Assembly (NCBI RefSeq): GCF_030160655.1
Contig: NZ_BSOT01000015.1
Location: 1 to 33,663, forward strand
Direction: 5' to 3'
Origin: Agaribacter marinus
Lineage (GTDB): Bacteria > Pseudomonadota > Gammaproteobacteria > Enterobacterales > Alteromonadaceae
Length of the DNA stretch: 33,663 nucleotides
Positions 16,618-25,802 of the stretch are shown here, in pieces. Every line of letters begins with the position of its first letter. Position 1 is the first letter of the stretch. A program made the position numbers and the translations under genes. Below the pieces are notes generated by a model, which saw only the letters and a program-made list of their open reading frames with translations, searched no databases and was not told the origin of the DNA.

Positions 16618-18048
16618 TTAAATGTTAATAACGTTGCTTAGTGCGGTATTTACTAGTACTTCCGCGTGGGAGTATGTATTCGACTCAGCATAACAACGAA
16701 GCTCTGGTGCGTTACCTGAAGGGCGTAAATGCACAATGTCGTCATTTGATAGGGTCATTCTTAGTCCATCGGTGAGATCCGTTTTGACTACGGACATTTC
16801 GCTAAACCCCAGCTTGCCAATTAACACATTTGGTTCTTCTGCATATTGAGCGATGATTGCTTTACTTTTTTCTGTCGCAAAGTTTTTGATTCTATCACTA
16901 GCAGAAAAACGCGTAGAGCAGGCATTTACTAACGCAGATATGCTTACGTTTTTGCTAACACTTAATGCAAGTAACTGAATGGCTGGCAAGACTGCGTCGC
17001 GGGTTGGAAGTGCCGACAATACATTCTCATTTATACTTACATCGGACCCCAGTAAAAATCCACCATTTGCTTCGAAGCCCGCGAATGACGAAAAGCCGTT
17101 TGCTAGGCTTTCAAATTCGGCTATCACATAGGGCGACCCAATTTTTGTTCTGGCAACATGTTTGAATAGCTCACTAAGTTCCACTGAGGTATTGCAGCTT
17201 ACTGGTATTGCCAGAGCTTCAATGTTTAATGCTTGACTGCACAATAGGCCCAGAATATCTCCCCGCAACCATTCGCCATTTTCATCCGCAATTAGCGGGC
17301 GGTCACCGTCGCCGTCAGTCGAGAATATGGCATCAAAGCCATACTCATCAGACCAAGCCCTAGCTTTTAGTTGATCTTCTTTGGATACCGCTTCGGTGTC
17401 TATTGGCACAAATTCGTCACTTCGCTCTAGGGCTGTGACTTCTGCACCTAAATTTTTGAATAAAGTACTGTATATGTCTCGTCCGGCACTAGAATGTTCA
17501 TAGATGCCGATTTTCTTCCCTTGTAACAAAGCATTTGAAAACAAAGAGGTATAGCGTTGTTCATATTCAATCTTTGCAGTATCGTCAACGGTAAGTTCAG
17601 GAAGTACAGCAGGTGCGACATCAAGGCTAGTGTTGGAATTTAATATTGCCTGCTCATCAGCTTTTGTTATTTCACCGTCGGGGCGATAAAATTTTAGGCC
17701 ATTGCGATCAAAAGGAATGTGACTGCCCGTCACCATAATGCACGGTATATTTCGTTTCATGGCAGAGTAAGCTAAAGCGGGTGTTGGAATGACACCAAAG
17801 TACAAAACGTCTATGCCTTTCAGTACGAGCGCATTTGCACACGCTTGCGCCATTGCGGAACTACTTGGGCGGTTGTCTATTGCGATAGCAACGGTCTTAA
17901 AGGTAAATTGCGGCTGCAAACCATCAATAAATGCAATAGCGAATGCGCTGCATACATTAGGTGTAAAATCTTCGACTAAGCCGCGTGCGCCGCTTGTACC
18001 AAATACTACACCACTCTCAGCTATTACCTTATTTGCTGTCAACTTCAT
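16618..18048 (-). CDS. Phosphomannomutase/phosphohexomutase
   Basis: A 476-residue alpha-D-phosphohexomutase that interconverts hexose 6- and 1-phosphates, feeding sugar nucleotide synthesis. Visible sites in the right order: FGTSGARG (16-23), the phosphoserine loop [11 protein letters not shown] with Ser109, the metal loop DGDGDRP (245-251), the sugar-binding loop FEANGG (325-330) and the phosphate loop [10 protein letters not shown] near the end. TGSHIP and FEANGG differ from the TASHNP and GE-SGH of the commonest branch, but such variants occur in phosphomannomutase-like proteins, so the exact sugar is uncertain. It stands alone, convergent to ybbP and divergent from the halogenase. The start codon has only a distant AAAGGA upstream. 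Confidence 0.85.
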   Translation of the reverse strand: MKLTANKVIAESGVVFGTSGARGLVEDFTPNVCSAFAIAFIDGLQPQFTFKTVAIAIDNRPSSSAMAQACANALVLKGIDVLYFGVIPTPALAYSAMKRNIPCIMVTGSHIPFDRNGLKFYRPDGEITKADEQAILNSNTSLDVAPAVLPELTVDDTAKIEYEQRYTSLFSNALLQGKKIGIYEHSSAGRDIYSTLFKNLGAEVTALERSDEFVPIDTEAVSKEDQLKARAWSDEYGFDAIFSTDGDGDRPLIADENGEWLRGDILGLLCSQALNIEALAIPVSCNTSVELSELFKHVARTKIGSPYVIAEFESLANGFSSFAGFEANGGFLLGSDVSINENVLSALPTRDAVLPAIQLLALSVSKNVSISALVNACSTRFSASDRIKNFATEKSKAIIAQYAEEPNVLIGKLGFSEMSVVKTDLTDGLRMTLSNDDIVHLRPSGNAPELRCYAESNTYSHAEVLVNTALSNVINI

Positions 18049-18129
18049 AATTCTGCATTATTCCTTTGAACTTCGACAATAAAATACGCATTAAAACATA
18101 CAATTATAAACTTTGTAATATTGCAAAAT

Positions 18130-18146
18130 TGATAAGGTGCTTATCA
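18130..18146. promoter_or_regulatory. 17-bp palindrome between divergent genes
   Basis: TGATAAG-GTG-CTTATCA, perfect 7-bp arms, in the 242-bp gap between the phosphohexomutase (start 18048) and the halogenase (start 18291). Shape and place suit a repressor or activator operator; the regulator is unknown. Confidence 0.4.
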
Positions 18147-18290
18147 TCCAAATTATTAGAATTATCTTAATCACTTTATTCGCCTCAGTTATTCAGCGAA
18201 AAGCAAAGTAATATTTTATATCTATACCTTGATGATAGCGTTACCAAGCGTTAGCATGTTAATAAATCGTTATGTAGTATAAATTGAGTT

Positions 18291-19778
18291 ATGAAAAATA
18301 CGGTAAAAGATGTCGTTGTTCTTGGTGGAGGCACTGCCGGTTGGATTTCGGCTGCTCTACTAAAAAAAGTATTAGGGAAAGCAATTAACCTAACACTCAT
18401 TGAGTCTGAAGATATTGGTACCGTCGGTGTTGGCGAAGCAACAATACCGCCAATTCAAGTGATGAATAATTTATTAGGGTTTAGCGAAGCTGAATTTTTA
18501 AAAAAGACAAAAGCGACAATCAAATTAGGCATTAATTTTGAAAACTGGTACGAAGAAGGGCATGCATATTTTCACTCTTTTGGTATTCCAGGCAAAGATT
18601 CATTGGTTTGTCAGTTTCATCACTACTTAAAAAAATCTCGCGCGTTAGGCAATGACACAAATTTGTCTGACTACGACTTAAATTATTTGTGTGCAATGCA
18701 AGGCAAGTTCGCCAAGATTAACAGCAAGGATCCGCTGCAAACGCTTCCTTACGCTTATCATTTTGATGCCACGTTATATGCGGCGTTTTTACGAGAGTTG
18801 TGTGAACAAAATGGTGTGACGCGCATAGAAGGTAAAGTCGATAATGTCGTCAAAGGTGAAGAACAAAACACTGTTAAATCAGTCCAATTAGCGAATGGAA
18901 AAGTAATAAGCGGCGACTTGTTTATCGACTGCACTGGTTTTAAAGGCATGCTTATTGAAGAAACGTTGAATACTGGGTATGACGATTGGAGTCATTATTT
19001 ACCATGTGATAGCGCCGTTGCAATGCCATCGGCGCGTGGCGAAACGATTCCACCATACACTCGTTCAATTGCGCACGAGGCCGGCTGGCGGTGGCAAATT
19101 CCTTTGCAACATCGCAATGGTAATGGCGTAGTGTACTGTAGCCAGTTTATGGATGGCCAAAAGGCAGAAGATATTCTACAGCAAGCGGTTGGCGTTAACG
19201 CGCTGGCGGAACCAAAACACATCAAGTTTACCACCGGACAGCGCAAGCGCAGTTGGCATGGAAACGTCGTTGCTGTGGGGCTTTCGTCCGGGTTCTTAGA
19301 GCCCTTAGAATCTACCAGTATTCATATGATCCAATCGGCAATATTAAGACTGGTTCAGGTGTTCCCGCATGAAGGTATTAGTGACGCCGCCATTAATGAG
19401 TACAATCAAAAAACGCGTATAGAAGCTGAGCAAATTCGCGACTTTTTGATGCTGCATTACGTCGTCCATTCGCCAAACAAACAAGGTGAATTTTGGCAAG
19501 CAATGCGAGAGATATCGCTTCCCGAGCGTTTAGCACACAAAATAGAGATATTTAAAGCAGGGGGGTTAGTGTTTAAAGAGCAAGATGATTTGTTTAACCA
19601 AAACAGTTGGATTCAAGTCATGCTGGGGCAAGGGATTGAACCCAAAGACTACCATCCGGTGGTAAATAGCATACCCGATGCTCAGTTATTATCGATGATA
19701 CAAGGTATTCATACGCTTAAACATCAAGTCTTAGCCCAATTGCCCTCGCATGATAAATTTATATCAAGTGTATGTTAA
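18291..19778 (+). CDS. Flavin-dependent tryptophan-halogenase-family protein
   Basis: A 495-residue FAD-dependent halogenase of the PrnA/RebH type, using reduced FAD, oxygen and halide to make an enzyme-bound halogenating species. Seen: the nucleotide-binding GGGTAGW (12-18), VGEATIPP (about 47-54), Lys78 in ATIKLGINF at the place of the catalytic Lys79 of PrnA, the halogenase signature WRWQIP (266-271), and FLEPLESTSIH with Glu340 near the place of the PrnA active-site Glu346. All key residues are kept, so it should be active, but the substrate cannot be read from the sequence; many marine homologues have no known natural substrate. No partner flavin reductase, TonB receptor or biosynthetic cluster lies beside it. 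The trp operon is about 4 kb away, probably by chance. Confidence 0.9.
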   Translation: MKNTVKDVVVLGGGTAGWISAALLKKVLGKAINLTLIESEDIGTVGVGEATIPPIQVMNNLLGFSEAEFLKKTKATIKLGINFENWYEEGHAYFHSFGIPGKDSLVCQFHHYLKKSRALGNDTNLSDYDLNYLCAMQGKFAKINSKDPLQTLPYAYHFDATLYAAFLRELCEQNGVTRIEGKVDNVVKGEEQNTVKSVQLANGKVISGDLFIDCTGFKGMLIEETLNTGYDDWSHYLPCDSAVAMPSARGETIPPYTRSIAHEAGWRWQIPLQHRNGNGVVYCSQFMDGQKAEDILQQAVGVNALAEPKHIKFTTGQRKRSWHGNVVAVGLSSGFLEPLESTSIHMIQSAILRLVQVFPHEGISDAAINEYNQKTRIEAEQIRDFLMLHYVVHSPNKQGEFWQAMREISLPERLAHKIEIFKAGGLVFKEQDDLFNQNSWIQVMLGQGIEPKDYHPVVNSIPDAQLLSMIQGIHTLKHQVLAQLPSHDKFISSVC

Positions 19779-19836
19779 GAGGTTTTACCCTCGTCAAAAT
19801 GAGGGCAGGGGATATAGAAGGAAGAACAACGCCTAT

Positions 19837-20730
19837 TTACAAGTCTAAACCGTCAAGCGCTTCTATTAGCGTGGGGTAGTTAAATACAAAACCTGCTGTT
19901 TGCAAGCGCCGAGGCATCGCCTTTTGTCCAAAAAGAACAAGGTCAGATGATTCGCCCATTAAGAATTTAATAAAGGATGCAGGCATTCTAAAAAAGCAAG
20001 GGCGCTCTAACCTAGCCGCGAGTTTTATCGCGAAAAAATGATTGGTATTTGGGTTAGGAGACGTCACATTGAAAGGGCCATGACACGCATCGTCTTCTAG
20101 TAAAAATATGATGGCGCGTAGCATATCATCCGTATGTATCCAGGGTATGAATTGTTTTCCGCTGCCAATTGGACCGCCTAAGCCAAGGCGAAACGGTATC
20201 ATCATCTTTTGTAAGGCGCCGCCTTCTTCTGCTAAAACGACACCGGTACGTATAATACACACGCGGGTTGCGTCTGTGGCGTTAAGTGCGGTGTCTTCCC
20301 AACGCTTACAAACCTCGCGGCTAAATTCGTCGTGACAATCACTGTGGTCTTCGGTAACTGGCGTATCACCTTGTCGACCATAAAACCCGACAGCGCTGCC
20401 ACTAATAAATACCTTTGGTTTAACGGTGGCGTTGTGTATGAGCTCGACTAGTTTTTCTGTTATATCCCAACGAGAATGACAAATGCGCTGTTTTTGACTG
20501 TCTGTCCAACGCTTGTCTGTTATCGGTTCACCCGCAAGATTAATAATACCGTCAATGTTTTCAAGGTCTGTTATTTCGGCTAGTTCGGTGATAGCCACAG
20601 CGTCGCCCAGTAAGCGTTTTGCCCTCGCTGGATCGCGGCTAATCACAGTTATTTTATAGCTCGAAAGTAGTCGCTTTATTAGGTGCCGCCCGATCAAACC
20701 AGTACCGCCAGAAATTAACAAATGTTGCAT
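19837..20730 (-). CDS. yfcH: NAD(P)-binding epimerase-like protein, YfcH/TIGR01777 family
   Basis: A 297-residue extended short-chain dehydrogenase-like protein. It has the Rossmann start ISGGTGLIGRHLIKRL, the family stretch NLAGEPITDKRWTDSQKQ, SGSAVGFYGRQGD holding the Tyr of the SDR active site, RTGVVLAEEGGALQKMM, and a C-terminal DUF1731-like part with MPRRLQTAGFVFNYPTL. The biochemical reaction of this family is not established. It follows folX by 2 bp on the same strand, as in E. coli where folX and yfcH are adjacent, so the two are one operon here. Confidence 0.9.
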   Translation of the reverse strand: MQHLLISGGTGLIGRHLIKRLLSSYKITVISRDPARAKRLLGDAVAITELAEITDLENIDGIINLAGEPITDKRWTDSQKQRICHSRWDITEKLVELIHNATVKPKVFISGSAVGFYGRQGDTPVTEDHSDCHDEFSREVCKRWEDTALNATDATRVCIIRTGVVLAEEGGALQKMMIPFRLGLGGPIGSGKQFIPWIHTDDMLRAIIFLLEDDACHGPFNVTSPNPNTNHFFAIKLAARLERPCFFRMPASFIKFLMGESSDLVLFGQKAMPRRLQTAGFVFNYPTLIEALDGLDL

Positions 20731-20732
20731 AT

Positions 20733-21101
20733 TTAGTCGCCTTTAGTGCAAGACAAAGAAAGAGATACAGAATCAGCAAACCGCAGCGCATGGGGTTTGT
20801 CTACTTCCGCCTCAGCATAAGTGACCCAAGGATGCTCAGCGGCAATATCCAACACGTCAGCGGTAAGTTTTTCGAGCAGTGAAAAACGATTGTCTTCTAC
20901 TAAGCGTATAATGGCCTTGGTAATTGTTTTGTAATTGAGCGCGTCGTCCATGTTGTCTGTATCGGTGGCGCGTTTAGCATCATAATGAATGACAATATTA
21001 ATCACTACATCTTGTTGATTTCGAATTTCGTCATCATTGATGCCGATGTATGTGCGTAGTCTAAGGTTTTTGATGCGTATCTTTGCCAGATCAAGATTCA
21101 T
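20733..21101 (-). CDS. folX: Dihydroneopterin triphosphate 2'-epimerase
   Basis: A 122-residue protein of the FolB/FolX tunnelling fold. [70 protein letters not shown] and ADSVSLSLS match E. coli FolX closely from memory, and FolX rather than FolB is supported by the L-R-TYIGI start and by the yfcH neighbour. The enzyme epimerises C2' of dihydroneopterin triphosphate, in a pteridine side branch. First gene of the folX-yfcH pair, divergent from the AI-2E-type transporter. Confidence 0.92.
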   Translation of the reverse strand: MNLDLAKIRIKNLRLRTYIGINDDEIRNQQDVVINIVIHYDAKRATDTDNMDDALNYKTITKAIIRLVEDNRFSLLEKLTADVLDIAAEHPWVTYAEAEVDKPHALRFADSVSLSLSCTKGD

Positions 21102-21122
21102 TTGATGTTGTATTCCTTGTCA

Positions 21123-21153
21123 TTGATTTGTGCTCTTGTTGTTGATTTGTGCT
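21123..21153. repeat. 12-bp direct repeat in divergent promoter region
   Basis: TTGATTTGTGCT occurs at 21123-21134 and again at 21142-21153, a 19-bp period (about two helical turns). A TATAAT follows at 21154-21159 on the plus strand, toward the transporter. Two same-face sites beside a -10 box could be tandem regulator sites; no good -35 was seen. Confidence 0.4.
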
Positions 21154-21202
21154 TATAATACACAAGCTATTTAATTTTTTATTTTGTTTTTGGAAACGGT
21201 AC

Positions 21203-22258
21203 ATGGAATTAAAATCACCCACTGTTAAAACGCTAATCGTTATGGCTGCTTTAGTCATCGTATTGGCCGGTATTAAGGCCGCAAGCGTCATTGTAGTACC
21301 CTTTCTACTTTCTGCGTTTATTGCAATTGCTGTAAGCCCGCTAATAAATTGGTCAGCAAGATATAAAGTACCTCGTTGGTTATCCGTCACCTTAGTAATA
21401 CTGCTAATTGTGGTAATTGGTTTTATGCTTGCCGGATTGATCACGCAGTCGTTGGCTGAATTTAGACAAAATATGCCGATTTACAGAGAACAATTGTCCG
21501 GTGAATTTGCTTGGATAATTGAAAAACTTACCGTGGCGAACATCGAGTTAGATCAGGGACTAATTGTTTCTTATCTTGATCCGGGGATGGCAATGACCAT
21601 GGCATCGAATTTCATTACCGGCATGGGCACGGTATTGTCAAATGTGTTTTTAATTCTGTTAACCGTTATTTTCATGTTATTCGAAGCCGAGTCTATGCCA
21701 AAACGTGTACATATTGCGATGGCAGATCCTGAAATGCAATTGACCCATATCGATCGGTTTTTAGCCTCTGTTAATCAATACTTAGTTATTAAGATGCTAG
21801 TGAGCTTAGGTACGGGCGTCTTTATTGGTGTTTGGCTGTATATGCTGGGGGTCGATCACTTTATGTTATGGTCTGTATTGGCATTTATGCTAAATTTTAT
21901 CCCCAATATTGGTTCTATCATTGCGGCTATCCCTGCCGTATTGATGGCGTTTGTTGAATTTGGTTTTGCTAAAGCCGGTCTTGCTGGCCTTGGATTTATT
22001 ATTGTAAACACTGTCATGGGGAACGTAATTGAGCCACGCTTTATGGGTAAAGGTTTAGGCTTATCTACCCTTGTTGTGTTTTTGTCATTGATTTTTTGGG
22101 GATGGTTGTTAGGGACGGTCGGTATGTTGCTTAGCGTGCCACTGACAATGGTAGTAAAAATTGCCTTAGAGTCACGTGAAGAGAGTCGTTGGTTGGCTGT
22201 GTTACTCTCTGATGATACAGGTAGTGAAACGGATGCACCTGATTTGACTAAGGTGTGA
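21203..22258 (+). CDS. AI-2E family transporter (TqsA/YdgG-like)
   Basis: An inner-membrane protein of about 351 residues with some eight hydrophobic segments. The AI-2E-family layout is clear: an N-terminal pair (LIVMAALVIVLAGIKAASVI, FLLSAFIAIAVSPLI), a third around PRWLSVTLVILLIVVIGFML, a soluble helical middle, then membrane segments with the family motif FMLNFIPNIGSIIAAIPAVL, and GNVIEPRFMGKGLGLSTLVV. Members export varied small molecules or ions, and only some affect autoinducer-2. I start at MELKSPT (GGAAAC 5 bp upstream) instead of the open-frame ATG at 21149. Divergent from folX. Confidence 0.88.
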   Translation: MELKSPTVKTLIVMAALVIVLAGIKAASVIVVPFLLSAFIAIAVSPLINWSARYKVPRWLSVTLVILLIVVIGFMLAGLITQSLAEFRQNMPIYREQLSGEFAWIIEKLTVANIELDQGLIVSYLDPGMAMTMASNFITGMGTVLSNVFLILLTVIFMLFEAESMPKRVHIAMADPEMQLTHIDRFLASVNQYLVIKMLVSLGTGVFIGVWLYMLGVDHFMLWSVLAFMLNFIPNIGSIIAAIPAVLMAFVEFGFAKAGLAGLGFIIVNTVMGNVIEPRFMGKGLGLSTLVVFLSLIFWGWLLGTVGMLLSVPLTMVVKIALESREESRWLAVLLSDDTGSETDAPDLTKV

Positions 22259-22353
22259 ACACTAGTGGGGATTCAGTTATGGTGCGTTTAGCCGATATAG
22301 ACTAAAGGCATAAAATGTGAGTACACCTTGAAAGGTAGTCAAATTCATACATC

Positions 22354-23337
22354 ATGATGTTGTTGCGTAATTTCTCTAAGAAAAGCATTAGCGATCGCAT
22401 GACAATGTGTATCGTATTGCTGATGATTGTTGCATTAACACCAATGCTGACAATTCGTTTGCTTGAGAAAAATATCATGATGGTATTGGTCGATGCCGTT
22501 TTACTATCAGTGGCGTTTTTGTCTCTTGTATTCCTCTATAAAGAAAAATATGTCGCCTACATCAAAGGGACAATATCGCTTACCTTGGCAGTCGGAATGA
22601 TATTCAGTTCTCACTATGGCAGTGATGCTAGTATGTATTGGATATTCCCAGGCACGCTAGGCATTTTTTCAATGCTGTCACCACGCCATGCTTTAGCATT
22701 ATTAGTTTGCATGAGCTCGATATTATTGCCTGTCCTTGTAAATAGAACCTCATTAGAAACCGTACTTACCTTATATGCGACGTTGGCCCCGAGTATTTTT
22801 TTCGTGTATTACTTTGCCAGAGAATTACAATTACGCTTTGAACAACTGAATACTGAAGCTGTTGAAGACTACCTTACCCAAGCGGGTAATCGTAGGGCGT
22901 TTCACCGAGACGCAGAGCATTGTATTACTGACTTAGTTAAAAATGCCAAAAGTGCTACGTTAATTGTGTTTGATATGGACTATTTTAAGCGTCTAAACGA
23001 CACGTTTGGTCATGGTGTTGGTGATCAAGTATTGAAAGAAACAACAAGTTTGATGGGAAAGCGCTTACGCAGAACTGACAAAATTTATCGTCTAGGGGGG
23101 GAGGAGTTTGCGATCATTGTAAGAAACAGTAATTTACATGATGGTCAAACCTTAGCGCATGATTTGCGAGAATATGTTGCAGTGAGCCAAAGTGACGCAC
23201 TGCCAAATTATACAATGTCATTCGGTGTTGCTGAACTTAAACTTGATGAGTCTGTTACGTCGTGGGTTGACCGCGCAGACAAGGCACTATACGCATCGAA
23301 AGATGCCGGTAGAGATAAAATAAGTTTAGCAAGTTAA
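22354..23337 (+). CDS. Membrane-bound GGDEF diguanylate cyclase
   Basis: A 327-residue protein. Residues about 20-165 hold five or six hydrophobic segments, a membrane sensor part with no named domain. Residues about 170-325 are a GGDEF domain: DYLTQAGNRRAF, the metal-binding VFDMDYFKRLNDTFGHGVGD, and the active GGEEF loop (RLGGEEFAIIV), so it should make c-di-GMP from two GTP. An RRTD sequence lies five residues before GGEEF, which is the RxxD inhibitory I-site, so product inhibition is expected. It stands alone, 95 bp after the transporter, and ends against the YciI-like gene. Confidence 0.92.
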   Translation: MMLLRNFSKKSISDRMTMCIVLLMIVALTPMLTIRLLEKNIMMVLVDAVLLSVAFLSLVFLYKEKYVAYIKGTISLTLAVGMIFSSHYGSDASMYWIFPGTLGIFSMLSPRHALALLVCMSSILLPVLVNRTSLETVLTLYATLAPSIFFVYYFARELQLRFEQLNTEAVEDYLTQAGNRRAFHRDAEHCITDLVKNAKSATLIVFDMDYFKRLNDTFGHGVGDQVLKETTSLMGKRLRRTDKIYRLGGEEFAIIVRNSNLHDGQTLAHDLREYVAVSQSDALPNYTMSFGVAELKLDESVTSWVDRADKALYASKDAGRDKISLAS

Positions 23338-23359
23338 GCCCAATGAAACATGGGCTTAA
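23334..23359. terminator. Shared hairpin over two convergent stop codons
   Basis: TTAAGCCCA (23334-23342) pairs with TGGGCTTAA (23351-23359), loop 8 bases. The arms contain the TAA of the cyclase gene on the plus strand and the TAA of the YciI-like gene on the minus strand. There is no T run, so it may act as a bidirectional stabiliser or weak terminator. Confidence 0.5.
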
Positions 23360-23655
23360 GGTAGTACATGCTTAAACGGTTTTACGGTGACTTGTTCGTA
23401 TACCCCAGCTGCAACGTAAGGGTCTTGCTCTGCCCAGTGTTCTGCTTCCTCTAATGAAGCAAATTCTGCGATTACAACTGAGCCAGTAAACCCAGCGTCT
23501 CCCGGATCGTTGGAGTCAATGGCAGGCGTAGGGCCTGCAACTAACAAACGATTTAAATCTTTTAGCGCGTTCAACCTTTCTAAATGTGCAGGGCGAGCGC
23601 TTAGGCGATCACTCAAGCTGTTAGCTTTGTCTTGCGCATAAATAACGTAATACAT
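23356..23655 (-). CDS. YciI-like protein
   Basis: A 99-residue ferredoxin-like dimeric alpha/beta protein of the YciI/YCII family: it begins [18 protein letters not shown], with the usual [20 protein letters not shown] then GP, and ends [20 protein letters not shown] plus a final strand. The conserved His (RPAHLERL) and Asp (EQDPYV) pair of the family is present. Function is unknown in general; some relatives are dehydrochlorinases or detoxifying enzymes. It lies 77 bp after trpA in the same direction, so it may be the last gene of the trp transcript, as is common in related genomes. Confidence 0.85.
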   Translation of the reverse strand: MYYVIYAQDKANSLSDRLSARPAHLERLNALKDLNRLLVAGPTPAIDSNDPGDAGFTGSVVIAEFASLEEAEHWAEQDPYVAAGVYEQVTVKPFKHVLP

Positions 23656-23732
23656 CTTAATTTCCTTGGTTCATTTCAGCTCGACGCTGACTTAATTCTC
23701 AGTGTTGTGCAATATACGTGACGAGCGCAACA

Positions 23733-24566
23733 CTATGCGCGTTTAGTCGCAGACTTCATCGTCTTCACAAAATCACTTAATGCCTCTGTGAGCGCCTCTT
23801 TATTGTCTATATTGGCTTCAATGATATTTACTGTTGCTGAACCTGAAATCGCACCCGCTGCGCCAGCATCTATAGCGGCTTGCACTTGCGCTGGTTTAGA
23901 AATACCAAAACCAAGAACAGGCGGCGCTACACCATATGCATCCAATTTGTTTATTAATGCGCTAGCCGGTATGTCTACTTCGGTTTCAGTACCCGTAACA
24001 CCTGCACGCCCGAGTAAATAGGTGTAACCGGTAGATAATTCACCTAAAGATGCAAGTGTCTCGTCACTAGCGTTTGGTGGCGCAATTAATATTTGCTGGA
24101 TATTATGAGCAGATGCTATTTGCGCAAAAGGAGCAACTTCGCGAATCGGCACATCAGCAATGAGGATTGAATCAACACCCGCAGATTCGGCTTCTGCATA
24201 AAATGTGTTCATTCCACGCGCTAATACAAGATTGCTGTACAGTAATAGACCTATGGGAATATCAGCAAACTCTTTACGTATTTCGGCAATAATATCCATA
24301 CAATCTTGTGGTTTAATGCCATTGTTTAATGCACGAATACTGGCTTTTTGAATTGTAGGGCCGTCGGCAATAGGGTCTGAGTAAGGAATACCAAGCTCAA
24401 GTCCGTCTGCACCGGCTTTTACCAAGGTACGAATAATATCTAGACTGGTCTCTTTGTCTGGGTCACCTATCATTACGAAGGGAATAAATGCGCCTTCATT
24501 TTTTGCTTCAAGTTGAGCAAACATTTTACTGTAGCGACCTGTGCCATCAAATTTACTGTGTCCCAT
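23733..24566 (-). CDS. trpA: Tryptophan synthase alpha chain
   Basis: A 277-residue TIM-barrel enzyme that cleaves indole-3-glycerol phosphate to indole and glyceraldehyde 3-phosphate in the alpha2beta2 complex. The active-site regions are intact: [20 protein letters not shown] holds the catalytic Glu (LELG) and Asp (PIADGP); [12 protein letters not shown] and [10 protein letters not shown] form the phosphate loops. It overlaps trpB by one base (TAATG), so the two are translationally coupled, giving equal amounts of the subunits. Last clear gene of the trp operon. An imperfect inverted repeat at 23701-23734 overlaps its end. Confidence 0.97.
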   Translation of the reverse strand: MGHSKFDGTGRYSKMFAQLEAKNEGAFIPFVMIGDPDKETSLDIIRTLVKAGADGLELGIPYSDPIADGPTIQKASIRALNNGIKPQDCMDIIAEIRKEFADIPIGLLLYSNLVLARGMNTFYAEAESAGVDSILIADVPIREVAPFAQIASAHNIQQILIAPPNASDETLASLGELSTGYTYLLGRAGVTGTETEVDIPASALINKLDAYGVAPPVLGFGISKPAQVQAAIDAGAAGAISGSATVNIIEANIDNKEALTEALSDFVKTMKSATKRA

Positions 24567-25747
24567 TAGATGCTATCTCCTAGTATATTTATGACATGCG
24601 ATAAATCTTTGTCGCCTCGGCCAGACAAGTTAACCACGATAATAGAATCATCCTCGGCTTCTTCAGCCATATTAATCGCGTGTGCAAGTGCATGCGATGA
24701 TTCTAGTGCTGGAATAATACCTTCCTTCTTGGCAAGTAACTGAAAGGCATTGAGCGCTTCCGTATCTGTTACTGCAAAATACTCTGCCCGCCCAATGTCG
24801 TGCAAATATGCATGTTGGGGGCCAACAGCGGGATAGTCTAAGCCAGCACTGACAGAATAAGACTCTTCGATTTGACCTACTTCGTCTTGCATAATGAAGG
24901 TAAATGCGCCGTGCAATATGCCTTTGCTCCCCTTACATATTGTCGCCCCATGCTCTTTTGTATGAATACCTTTACCTGCTGGTTCAACGCCAATAAGTTT
25001 AACGGATGGCTCGTCAATGAAGTCTGCAAACATGCCGATCGCATTAGAACCACCACCTACGCATGCCACAACGGCATCAGGTAAACGGCCTTCTTTTTCC
25101 ATAATTTGGCGACGAGTTTCTTCACCAATCATTCGATGATATTCACGCACGATAGTTGGGAATGGGTGAGGGCCTGCGGCCGTACCTAGTAAGTAATGTG
25201 CAGTTTCGTAGTTGGCTGACCAGTCACGCATTGCCTCGTTTACTGCGTCTTTTAACGTGCCTGAACCTGAATCAACAGGAATGACGGTTGCGCCCATTAA
25301 GCGCATTCTAAAGACGTTGGGTGATTGACGTTCAACATCTTTAGCACCCATGTAAATACGAGCTTTTAAGCCAAGCAATGCGCATGCTAACGCCGTTGCT
25401 ACACCATGCTGCCCCGCGCCTGTTTCCGCAATAACTTCTGTTTTACCCATTCGTTTAGTGAGTAACGCTTGCCCTAATACTTGATTCGTTTTATGCGCGC
25501 CGCCGTGCAGTAAATCTTCTCGTTTAAGGTATAGTTTTACCTTTGGGTTAGACACTAAATTACGCGTGAGAGTCATGGACGTAGGGCGACCGGCATAATC
25601 TTTTAACAGTGATAAAAACTCCTCGTTAAACGCAGGATCTTCTTTTGCGTCCAAAAATGCTTGTTCCAATTGGTCTAATGCTGGAATAAGAAGTTCAGGT
25701 ACATACATACCGCCAAAGTCGCCAAATTTTGTATCTAATTTATTCAT
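24566..25747 (-). CDS. trpB: Tryptophan synthase beta chain
   Basis: A 393-residue PLP enzyme that joins indole and L-serine to make tryptophan. The PLP lysine lies in [13 protein letters not shown]; the catalytic Glu in [11 protein letters not shown], the phosphate-binding loop in [15 protein letters not shown], and the C-terminal ESSHALAHA block and GRGDKD are all present. Length is standard for TrpB1. It is 55 bp after trpCF and overlaps trpA by one base. Confidence 0.98.
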   Translation of the reverse strand: MNKLDTKFGDFGGMYVPELLIPALDQLEQAFLDAKEDPAFNEEFLSLLKDYAGRPTSMTLTRNLVSNPKVKLYLKREDLLHGGAHKTNQVLGQALLTKRMGKTEVIAETGAGQHGVATALACALLGLKARIYMGAKDVERQSPNVFRMRLMGATVIPVDSGSGTLKDAVNEAMRDWSANYETAHYLLGTAAGPHPFPTIVREYHRMIGEETRRQIMEKEGRLPDAVVACVGGGSNAIGMFADFIDEPSVKLIGVEPAGKGIHTKEHGATICKGSKGILHGAFTFIMQDEVGQIEESYSVSAGLDYPAVGPQHAYLHDIGRAEYFAVTDTEALNAFQLLAKKEGIIPALESSHALAHAINMAEEAEDDSIIVVNLSGRGDKDLSHVINILGDSI

Positions 25748-25802
25748 TGTTTCACCAATTTTTATTGTGCCTTAACAAGCACAAAGTTAAATCTTGAGCA
25801 CT

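Noticed and set aside
19785-19810. Terminator after the halogenase (CCCTC...GAGGG).
   Set aside because: The stem is only five base pairs and no T run follows on either strand.
23701-23734. Terminator after trpA (AGTGTTGTGC / GCGCAACACT).
   Set aside because: It is a 10-bp repeat with one wobble, it overlaps the trpA stop, and it has no T run; too weak to call.
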